Shown here: piece by piece, positions 24,215-32,335 of the stretch
Layout of the letters: each line of letters opens with the position of its first letter
Numbering within the stretch: position 1 is the stretch's first letter
Assembly (NCBI GenBank): GCA_963728875.1
Contig: CAVSLJ010000002.1
Span: 186,001-250,000 of the forward strand
Source: DASUPK01 sp963728875
GTDB taxonomy: Bacteria; Actinomycetota; Thermoleophilia; Solirubrobacterales; 70-9
Reading direction: 5' to 3'
DNA: 64,000 bases
Position numbers and translations under genes: made by a program
Notes under the pieces: generated by a model
Seen by the model: only the letters and a program-made list of their open reading frames with translations
Told to the model about the DNA's origin: nothing
Databases searched by the model: none

Positions 24215-25141
24215 ATGCGGGCCGCCGGTATCAGCGAATTCGGCGGTGCTGTCGGGCGGATCGACCTCCCAGATCCGCGCCCCCTCGCGGACGACGAGGT
24301 CCTGATCGAAATCCGGGCCGCGGGCGTCGGCAACTGGGAGGAGTTCGTCCGGACGGGCGATTGGGACGTCGGCCGCGCCCCTCCGATGGCGCTCGGCGTC
24401 GAGGCTGCCGGGACGATCACGGCGATCGGAGATTCCGTCGAGGACTGGGAGCCGGGCGATGAGGTGCTTAGCCACCCCCTTCCGCTGCGGGATCAGGGAA
24501 CCTGGGCGCCCTTCCTGATCGCCTCGGCGACGGTGCTCGCGCGAAAGCCTGGCGCCCTCTCGTGGGAGGCTGCTGCTGCGTTCCCCGTTCCGGCCCTGAC
24601 CGCCACGCAGGTGATCGACGGAGCCCTGGCGGTACGCCCTGGCGACCTGGTCCTCGTCAACGGTGGGAGCGGGGTGACCGGCACGCTGCTCGTTGGACTG
24701 GCCGCGGCGCGCGGCGCCGAGGTGATCGCGACCGCAGGACCGGCCAGCCATGAGCGGCTGCGACTCCTGGGAGCGGCCCACGTGCTCGACTATCACGACC
24801 CCGACTGGCCGGAGCGGGCGCGCGCCATCGGCGGCGGCTTGGGCGTGACCGCCGTCGCGAACGCCGTGCCTAGCGGCTCAGCAGACGCGATCGGCACCGT
24901 GCGCGACGGCGGTCACCTTGCGACGATCACCGAGGACACACCGGACGAACAGCGGGGGATCGAGATCTCGTCGGTGATCGTGCAGCCCGACGGCCGTGGT
25001 CTCGGCGAGCTCGCCGAGCTGCTCGCGGCCGGGAAGCTCGGGGTCTCGGTCGCGGCGACCTTCCCGCTCGAGGAAGCCGCCGCGGCCTTCGCGGCAGCAA
25101 CCGGGGGCGGCGCCGGCGGAGCGGTCGTGCTTCGCCCCTGA
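24215..25141 (+). CDS. Quinone-oxidoreductase-like MDR family protein
   Basis: 308 aa, medium-chain dehydrogenase/reductase without the catalytic or structural zinc cysteines. N-terminal GroES-like domain (PLADDEVLIEIRAAGVGNWE), NADPH-binding turn VNGGSGVTGTLLVGLA (about 148) and a C-terminal EEAAAAFAAATGG. It resembles zeta-crystallin/QOR proteins; substrate unknown. ATG 24215 overlaps the stop of a 26-codon frame at 24135-24215 (TGATG), which might couple its translation. Confidence 0.85.
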   Translation: MRAAGISEFGGAVGRIDLPDPRPLADDEVLIEIRAAGVGNWEEFVRTGDWDVGRAPPMALGVEAAGTITAIGDSVEDWEPGDEVLSHPLPLRDQGTWAPFLIASATVLARKPGALSWEAAAAFPVPALTATQVIDGALAVRPGDLVLVNGGSGVTGTLLVGLAAARGAEVIATAGPASHERLRLLGAAHVLDYHDPDWPERARAIGGGLGVTAVANAVPSGSADAIGTVRDGGHLATITEDTPDEQRGIEISSVIVQPDGRGLGELAELLAAGKLGVSVAATFPLEEAAAAFAAATGGGAGGAVVLRP

Positions 25142-25190
25142 CGGGGGCGGCAGCGGTTCTGAATCACACCTCTGAAAACGGGGGAGGGGG

Positions 25191-25217
25191 GCGGCCGCCT
25201 GTGGCCGCGCTTGTTTT
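25191..25217 (+). terminator. Intrinsic terminator
   Basis: Stem GCGGCC/GGCCGC with a 6-nt loop followed by GCTTGTTTT, about 50 nt after the preceding stop. Confidence 0.6.
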
Positions 25218-25236
25218 AGGCGTCCGAAGCCGCTCT

Positions 25237-25242
25237 TAGCCT
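25237..25242 (+). promoter_or_regulatory. -10 box TAGCCT, probable leaderless start
   Basis: TAGCCT, 7 nt, then GTG 25250; no Shine-Dalgarno sequence. Confidence 0.5.
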
Positions 25243-25249
25243 CCCGCTC

Positions 25250-25948
25250 GTGTCGAAGGAGCGTTTTTCGCGCGCCTTGCGAGGCTACGACCCGGATGAG
25301 GTCGATGCCGCGCTCGCGGCGCGCGACGCCCGGCTGGCCCGCCTGGAGCGGGAGGCGCAGCGGTTGGCGGAGCGGGTCGTCGAGCGGGAGAAGCGGCTGC
25401 AGGATGCCCTGAAGCGGCCGATGGCGGCGGCCGTCAGCAGGGGGGTGGAGGAGATCTACGGTCAGGCCCGCAGGCAGGCGACCCGGATCCGGATGAAGGC
25501 GCTCGAGGACGCGGTGCAGATGGCGGACCGGGTGACCGAGCTGTCGGGGCTGAGGGACGAGCTGGGGGCGCGGGTCTCGGAGCTTGCGGAGGTGGCCAAG
25601 GAGCGGCTGGGGATCGAGGGGGAAGATCGGCCGGCGGTCGGGACCGAGCCGGCGCAGGCTGGCGTGTACGCCGGCCAGGTCGAGATCGAGGTCGGGCCGT
25701 TCGCCGACTTCGCGCAGCTGACCGGCTTCGAGGATGCGGCGGCGGGCATCGACGGCGCGTCGGAGATCAAGGTGAAGCGGTTCTCGGGAGGCCGCGCCTG
25801 GGTCTCGATGAACCTGGAGAATCCGATCGACCTGCTGCGGGCGCTGGAGGAGAAGGCGCCTTTCGACTTCGTGGTTCGCGATGCGCGCCGGAACGGTGTG
25901 ATCCTCGACGTGGACGACGGCAGCGCCGAGCGGAACCGCGCGGCCTAG
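25250..25948 (+). CDS. DivIVA-like coiled-coil protein
   Basis: 232 aa. Residues 4-20 (RFSRALRGYDPDEVDAAL) match the membrane-binding N-terminal motif of DivIVA/GpsB proteins (F-x2-A-x-RGYD-x2-EVD). A charged coiled coil follows at about 20-120. The C-terminal 100 residues form a mixed alpha/beta domain without recognised motifs. DivIVA proteins mark poles and septa and scaffold wall synthesis; a similar localisation role is an inference here. The gene is transcribed alone between a terminator and the next promoter. Confidence 0.65.
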   Translation: MSKERFSRALRGYDPDEVDAALAARDARLARLEREAQRLAERVVEREKRLQDALKRPMAAAVSRGVEEIYGQARRQATRIRMKALEDAVQMADRVTELSGLRDELGARVSELAEVAKERLGIEGEDRPAVGTEPAQAGVYAGQVEIEVGPFADFAQLTGFEDAAAGIDGASEIKVKRFSGGRAWVSMNLENPIDLLRALEEKAPFDFVVRDARRNGVILDVDDGSAERNRAA

Positions 25949-26006
25949 CGACGCCGCCGTCCCGAATTGCTGACGTTCGTCGCGCATCCTGAGCCCTTTG
26001 CGGGAC

Positions 26007-26012
26007 TACTCT
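26007..26012 (+). promoter_or_regulatory. -10 box TACTCT, probable leaderless start
   Basis: TACTCT, 7 nt, then ATG 26020. Confidence 0.5.
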
Positions 26013-26019
26013 TCGCGGC

Positions 26020-26271
26020 ATGGAGCGAGCGAGAATCAGCTGGACGGACGAACGGCTTGACGACCTGTCTCACCGGGTGGACGACGGGTTCAACCGGATC
26101 GACGGTGAGCTGCGGGCGCTCAGGTCGGACATGAACGCTCGCTTCGACGCGCAGGATGCACGGATCGACGGTCGCATCGACAGCCTTCAGCGCACGATCA
26201 TCCAGGTTGGCGGAGGCATGATCGCCGCGGTGCTGGCTGGTGTCGTCAGCCTGATCGCGACGCAGCTCTGA
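26020..26271 (+). CDS. Small tail-anchored coiled-coil protein
   Basis: 83 aa, no named family. Heptad-rich hydrophilic region (residues 8-58, with repeated RxD/DxRxD patterns such as RFDAQDARIDGRID) followed by one C-terminal membrane helix (about 62-81, GGGMIAAVLAGVVSLIATQL). Such short coiled-coil/tail-anchor proteins are common and mostly uncharacterised. It is supported by a leaderless-type promoter and by its coherent architecture. Confidence 0.6.
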   Translation: MERARISWTDERLDDLSHRVDDGFNRIDGELRALRSDMNARFDAQDARIDGRIDSLQRTIIQVGGGMIAAVLAGVVSLIATQL

Positions 26272-26317
26272 GGCCGGGGCCTTGCCGGGCCGGCGTTACA
26301 CTGGCCGCTGCCTGCCT

Positions 26318-26390
26318 GGGGCTATAGCTCAGTTGGGAGAGCGTTCGGCTGGCAGCCGAAAGGTCGCGGGTTCGAGTCCCGCTAGCTCCA
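26318..26390 (+). tRNA. tRNA-Ala (anticodon GGC)
   Basis: 73 nt cloverleaf: acceptor GGGGCTA/TAGCTCC with the G3:U70 pair that identifies alanine tRNA, D arm GCTC/GAGC, anticodon stem TTCGG/CCGAA with loop CTGGCAG (anticodon GGC), T arm GCGGG/CCCGC with TTCGAGT. The CCA end is not encoded. A TACACT box lies about 15 nt upstream. Its last 9 nt are overlapped by the stop region of the opposing gene at 26382-26819. Confidence 0.97.
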
Positions 26391-26819
26391 CTCCTCAGCT
26401 CGCCACCACAGATAGCGGTGCGGCTCCAGAGCCAGCAACGGGCCGGGCGGAGGATCCGCCCGGTACTGCTCGTACTTCGCGCTGAGCGCCGCCAGCCCGA
26501 CCTCACCCGCGCCGACCTCGAGGATCCGCACCGAACCCAGCACCTGCACCCACGCCAGCTCCTCCCAGTCGTCCGAATAGCGATCGACCGTCAGCGCCGC
26601 CCGGGGATCCTGGCGCACGAAACGCAGCCGCGCCAACTCACCGGCCCGCTTCGGCTTCTGATCGATCGCGGTCCAGATCCTCCTCTCGGCCAACGCGAAG
26701 GTCACAGGCAACACGCGCGGGCCACCTTCCTCGTCCAGCAGGCCGAGCCGCCCAACCCGTTCGCTCTCCAGCAGGTTGTTTGCCCACGCAACAACCTCGG
26801 CAGGTTGGGAGGAAGCCAC
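26382..26819 (-). CDS. PPOX-class F420-dependent protein (Rv0121c-like)
   Basis: 145 aa, pyridoxamine-5'-phosphate-oxidase split-barrel fold. Conserved RVGRLGLLDEEGGPRVLPVTFAL near the N-terminus and an RYLWWR-type C-terminus. This subfamily is thought to bind F420, consistent with the divergent LLM-type enzyme next door. The start at GTG (complement of 26817-26819) fits a TACAGT box 6 nt upstream. Its stop lies inside the 3' end of tRNA-Ala on the other strand. Confidence 0.8.
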   Translation of the reverse strand: MASSQPAEVVAWANNLLESERVGRLGLLDEEGGPRVLPVTFALAERRIWTAIDQKPKRAGELARLRFVRQDPRAALTVDRYSDDWEELAWVQVLGSVRILEVGAGEVGLAALSAKYEQYRADPPPGPLLALEPHRYLWWRAEEWS

Positions 26820-26825
26820 GAACGA

Positions 26826-26831
26826 ACTGTA
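26826..26831 (-). promoter_or_regulatory. -10 box TACAGT, probable leaderless start
   Basis: On the minus strand TACAGT, 6 nt, GTG. Only about 30 nt separate this start from the divergent ATG at 26851. Confidence 0.5.
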
Positions 26832-26850
26832 GGTCGACGAAAGGAGCGAG

Positions 26851-27741
26851 ATGGATCTCGGAATCGGACTGCCGAACACGGTGCCGGGGACGACCGGCGA
26901 CCAGCTCACCGACTGGGCGCGTGCCGCCGAGGACGCCGGATTCTCGTCCCTCGGCACGATCGACCGCATCGTCTTCCCGAACTACGAGCCGGTCGTCGCC
27001 CTCTCAGCGGCCGCCGCGGTCACCGAGCGAATCAAGCTCGTCACCGACGTCATGTTCGGGCCGCTGCGGGCGAATCCGGCGATGATCGCCAAGCAGTTCC
27101 TCTCGCTCGACGCCCTGGCCGGCGGCGACCGCGCCGTCCTCGGCATCGGCATCGGCGGGCGCGAGGACGACTACGAGATCAGCAACCTCGGCATGTCCGG
27201 CCGCGGAGCCTGGCTCGACTCGGCCTTCGAGAAGATCCGCGCCATCTGGAACGGCGACGGCGAGCTCGAGTCGAAGGTCGGCCCCCGCCCCTCGGGCAAC
27301 GGCCCGTCCCTCCTCGTCGGCGGATACGTCCAGGCGTCTCTCGAGCGCGCGGCCAAGTACGGCGACGGCTGGACTCAGGGCGGTTCCGGACCCTCTCAGT
27401 TCGGGGCGGACTTCGCCAGCCTCGAAGACGCCTGGAAGAGGGCCGGCCGCGAGGACCGGCCCCGGACGCTGGCCCTCGGCTACTACGCCCTCGGCCTCGA
27501 CGCCGAGGCGAGCGTCCAAGCCTATGCCGGCGATTACTACGCCTGGCTGGGGGAGGAGGCGGTACAGGGCATCGTCTCGGGCGCCCCCAAGGACGCCGAC
27601 GCCGTCAGGGCGTTCATGAAGGCGTATGAGGAATGGAACTGCGACGAGCTCATCCTCTTCCCGTGCAGCAGCGACCCGGCTCAGGTCGGCCTGCTCGCCG
27701 AGGCCGCCGGGTCTCTGACTTGTCAGAGCCTTTGCGTTTAG
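26851..27741 (+). CDS. LLM-class flavin/F420-dependent oxidoreductase
   Basis: 296 aa, bacterial luciferase-like TIM barrel (MDLGIGLPNTVPGTTGDQL; VLGIGIGGREDDYEI; GGYVQASLERAAKYGDGWT). It probably uses F420 or FMN; substrate unknown. AAAGGAG precedes the ATG. It is divergent from the F420-type PPOX protein with a very short shared intergenic region, so the two may be co-regulated. Confidence 0.87.
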   Translation: MDLGIGLPNTVPGTTGDQLTDWARAAEDAGFSSLGTIDRIVFPNYEPVVALSAAAAVTERIKLVTDVMFGPLRANPAMIAKQFLSLDALAGGDRAVLGIGIGGREDDYEISNLGMSGRGAWLDSAFEKIRAIWNGDGELESKVGPRPSGNGPSLLVGGYVQASLERAAKYGDGWTQGGSGPSQFGADFASLEDAWKRAGREDRPRTLALGYYALGLDAEASVQAYAGDYYAWLGEEAVQGIVSGAPKDADAVRAFMKAYEEWNCDELILFPCSSDPAQVGLLAEAAGSLTCQSLCV

Positions 27742-27859
27742 CAAACGGCTGCGCGGGGGTATGGGCGGATAGGAACCTCACTACGTAGCCGCCCGCCGAA
27801 CCGCGGCACTGCATGTGAGCGTTGGGCCGGGTTCGGTCGGCAAGGAAGGAGACAGTCAG

Positions 27860-28486
27860 ATGGAATCTTCGAGGTCAGCCTCGTCGTGGATTCCTGCCGA
27901 TCCGGGGCCCCTTGGGCTCGCCGGATTCGCGATGACCACGTTCGTTCTCAGCATGTTCAACGCGAACATCGTCAGTGACGCCGGGGAACCGGTGGTCCTG
28001 GGATTGGCGCTTGCTTACGGCGGCATTGCGCAGTTGCTTGCCGGGATGTGGGAATTCCGCACCGGCAACACTTTCGGCGCGGTCGCATTCTCGTCATATG
28101 GCGCTTTCTGGATTTCCTTCTGGGCGCTGGTGACGTTCTTCGCGAAGGACATTCCGGAGGCCCACGCCGGAACTGCGATCGGCCTCTATCTCTGGGCCTG
28201 GGCGATTTTCACCACCTACATGTTCGTCGCCTCGCTCCGGACCACCGGTGCGGTCGCCCTCGTGTTCTTCCTGCTGTCGATTACGTTCATCCTGCTCGGC
28301 GCGGGCAATTCGGGCGGCAACGAGAACGTGATCCACTGGGGCGGGTACATCGGGCTCGCCACGGCGGTCGCGGCCTGGTACGCATCATTCGCGGCCGTGA
28401 TCAACTCGACGTTCGGCCGGACCATCGCACCGGTCATGCCGCTTCAGGTACCGCGCGGAGAGGAGGTCGATCCGGCAGGACGCTAG
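27860..28486 (+). CDS. satP: Acetate/succinate uptake transporter (GPR1/FUN34/YaaH family)
   Basis: 208 aa, six membrane segments. Signature NPxG-like segment as PGPLGLAGFAMTTFVLS, plus the conserved FNANIV, GIAQLLAGMWEFRTGNTFGA and FSSYGAFWISFW. It imports acetate. ATG 27860 follows AAGGAGACAG; an upstream GTG (27815) has no such site. It is followed by acetyl-CoA synthetase, forming an acetate scavenging pair. Confidence 0.93.
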   Translation: MESSRSASSWIPADPGPLGLAGFAMTTFVLSMFNANIVSDAGEPVVLGLALAYGGIAQLLAGMWEFRTGNTFGAVAFSSYGAFWISFWALVTFFAKDIPEAHAGTAIGLYLWAWAIFTTYMFVASLRTTGAVALVFFLLSITFILLGAGNSGGNENVIHWGGYIGLATAVAAWYASFAAVINSTFGRTIAPVMPLQVPRGEEVDPAGR

Positions 28487-28500
28487 GACTCTGACGGACT

Positions 28501-28526
28501 GGCGGCGCCGGCTACCCGGCGCCGCC
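28501..28526 (+). terminator. GC hairpin between satP and acs
   Basis: 11-bp perfect stem GGCGGCGCCGG/CCGGCGCCGCC with a CTAC loop and no T tract. It may partly terminate after satP or stabilise its mRNA. Confidence 0.5.
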
Positions 28527-28587
28527 CATCCGGCCGTCAATCGCGTTGAAGAGTAGGTTTGAATCAAGACCAGACTTAGGAGGAGAG

Positions 28588-30547
<1,960 letters not shown>

Positions 30548-30576
<29 letters not shown>

Positions 30577-31210
30577 CTCGAGTCAGGCTCCGGCCGCGCA
30601 GCGCCGGCCGCGAGCGGGCCGGCAGCTGCCACCGCACGCGCCACGTCGCCCCTGAGAAGTTCCGGTTCGCGACCGTCGCGAACCCCCGCTCGTCCTCGCG
30701 CAGCGCGAGCAGCAGGTGCGCCACCCGGTCCGCGGGCGGCAGGTCGCCCGCCTCGCCGACGCGCACGCAGAAGCAGTGGACACGATGGCCGCCCGGCCTG
30801 ACCAGGATCGCCCCCTCCTGGCCGATCAGCCACGCGCCGAGCCGGCCCCGCTGCAGCGCCAGGCCGGTGGCGCCGAGCAGCTCGCGAGCGTCGTGCCCCA
30901 CCAGGTCGCCGAGCAGCCCGAGCGCAACGCGCTGGGGACCGGCCTCGGCGTCCGCCCCGATCGGCTTCACGCCCCGGGCGCCGCGGCGAGCCTGCAGGTG
31001 AAGGACGGCGATCGCATGGCCCACGAAGATCGCCGACACGGGGAACGCCAGCGGCTGAATCCAGACGAGCAGCGCGGCGGGAATCCCGAAGGTGACGATC
31101 ACCCCGACGCTCCACAGCGTCCAGATCCTCCCCTCGCGGGCCAGGCTGCGCTCGCTGGCTCGCCGCCGCCACGGCATGGCGGCGGCCTCGCTCAGAACAG
31201 CGGCCTCCAT
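30548..31210 (-). CDS. Two-helix membrane protein with soluble C-terminal domain
   Basis: 220 aa, no recognised family. Two adjacent hydrophobic segments at about residues 28-70 (IWTLWSVGVIVTFGIPAALL; PLAFPVSAIFVGHAIAVLHL), then a domain with VHCFCVRVGEAGDLPPADR and GFATVANRNFSGATWRVRW that looks structured. The start is 2 nt after the stop of the small gene upstream, so translation is probably coupled. It is convergent with acs. Confidence 0.65.
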
Positions 31211-31211
31211 T

Positions 31212-31436
31212 TCAGCCCCCGGCTATCGGGCGCCGCATGATCACGAGATCGGCTTCGAGCGGCAGCTCGCGGACCACCTCTGCCGCGCCGTCCGGGAGCG
31301 TCGCGCTCGCCAGCATGCCCTCCTCGAGCTCGCGGCGGAAGGCCTCGATCGCCGCCCGCTGAGACTCGGTGTCCTCGGCCGACCAATTCGCCAACTCCGT
31401 GTGTCCCGTCCGATCCAGCCTGATCAACCTCGACAT
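31212..31436 (-). CDS. Conserved small protein of unknown function
   Basis: 74 aa: an N-terminal LIRLDRTGHTELANWSAED, a helical middle (IEAFRRELEEG) and a C-terminal VRELPLEADLVIMRRPIAGG. I recall similar short proteins in other Actinobacteria, without a known function. ATG at 31436 is preceded by AAGGAGGAGCG, an excellent Shine-Dalgarno sequence. It forms a two-gene unit with the membrane protein at 30548-31210. Confidence 0.65.
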   Translation of the reverse strand: MSRLIRLDRTGHTELANWSAEDTESQRAAIEAFRRELEEGMLASATLPDGAAEVVRELPLEADLVIMRRPIAGG

Positions 31437-31625
31437 GCGCTCCTCCTTCGTTCGTCCATCCGCTTCCGAATATACGCTCGCGAGACCTACCATTCCCGCC
31501 TCACCGGGAAGGTCGCTGTAGGAAAAGGCCAGCTTGTGGGGAGCTGGTTTGGGTGGAGCCTCGGAGCGGGACAGCGTGCCGCTTGGGAGAGGTCGGCCCG
31601 GCTGGCCACAACCAAAGGAGAAACG

Positions 31626-32258
31626 ATGCGAAAGCTGGTCAAGCACGCGCCGTCGCCCGCCATGGTCGTGGCGATCGTCGCGGTCGTCCTGGCACTCGGT
31701 GGCTCGGCCGTCGCTGCACTGGGCAAGAAGGACAAGAAGCAGGTCCGCAACATCGCCAACAACGAGATCACGAAGAGGGCGTCAGGACTCACTGTCGCGA
31801 AGGCTACGAACGCCGACAAGGCTACGAACGCCGACAAGGCTGCAGACGCCGACAAGCTCGGAGGCGTCGGACCGGGTGGCTACCAGGGGGGTTCGGGGCA
31901 CACGTACAGCAATACATTCACCTCCGCCAGCAACACCGTCAACAACACCGTGCTCGACATTCCGGGAATCGGTTCAGTTCGGTTTGACTGTGCGGCCAAC
32001 GGCCTCGACACGACTCCCAAGCTGGTCAATACGTCGGGAGTGAACATGTCGGCTTTGGGCCAGACGCAAATTGGTGCAACCGCGAGCCTCGACCCGAACT
32101 CGACAACGTTCAACAACGGGACCACGCTTGCGTTGGCGGGTCGTCAGGTGGGAACGACGACGCTCCAGGTATGGACCTCGACGTCGAACAAGACGGCCAC
32201 GATCACCGTGTCGAACATCTTCTGTCTCTACACGGCATCGGCCACCACCAACCAGTAA
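31626..32258 (+). CDS. Exported low-complexity surface protein
   Basis: 210 aa. N-terminal membrane anchor or signal (residues 10-32, SPAMVVAIVAVVLALGGSAV). A Lys/Asn-rich linker follows with three near-identical six-residue repeats (ATNADK, ATNADK, AADADK) running into LGG, then a Thr/Asn/Ser-rich beta-type domain containing two Cys (about 122 and 202) that could form a disulfide. Proteins of this build are abundant in Thermoleophilia genomes; function unknown. AAAGGAGAAACG precedes the ATG. A terminator follows at 32286. Confidence 0.75.
   Translation: MRKLVKHAPSPAMVVAIVAVVLALGGSAVAALGKKDKKQVRNIANNEITKRASGLTVAKATNADKATNADKAADADKLGGVGPGGYQGGSGHTYSNTFTSASNTVNNTVLDIPGIGSVRFDCAANGLDTTPKLVNTSGVNMSALGQTQIGATASLDPNSTTFNNGTTLALAGRQVGTTTLQVWTSTSNKTATITVSNIFCLYTASATTNQ
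31803..31856 (+). repeat. 18-bp tandem repeat x3
   Basis: Two identical 18-bp units and a third with 3-4 changes, encoding (K)ATNADK-type repeats in the surface protein. Confidence 0.85.
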
Positions 32259-32285
32259 CGCTGGCCAGAAGTTGAGCTCGCAGAG

Positions 32286-32313
32286 AGGGGGCCCCGTGAG
32301 GGGGCCCCCTTTT
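32286..32313 (+). terminator. Intrinsic terminator
   Basis: Perfect 10-bp stem AGGGGGCCCC/GGGGCCCCCT, loop GTGAG, then TTTT. Ends the surface-protein transcript just before leuS. Confidence 0.85.
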
Positions 32314-32323
32314 CGCGCCATGG

Positions 32324-32329
32324 CACACT
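32324..32329 (+). promoter_or_regulatory. -10-like box CACACT before leuS
   Basis: CACACT, 6 nt, ATG 32336. It deviates from TANNNT at position 1 but has the same spacing as other leaderless sites, and htrA uses the same box. Confidence 0.4.
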
Positions 32330-32335
32330 GCGCCC

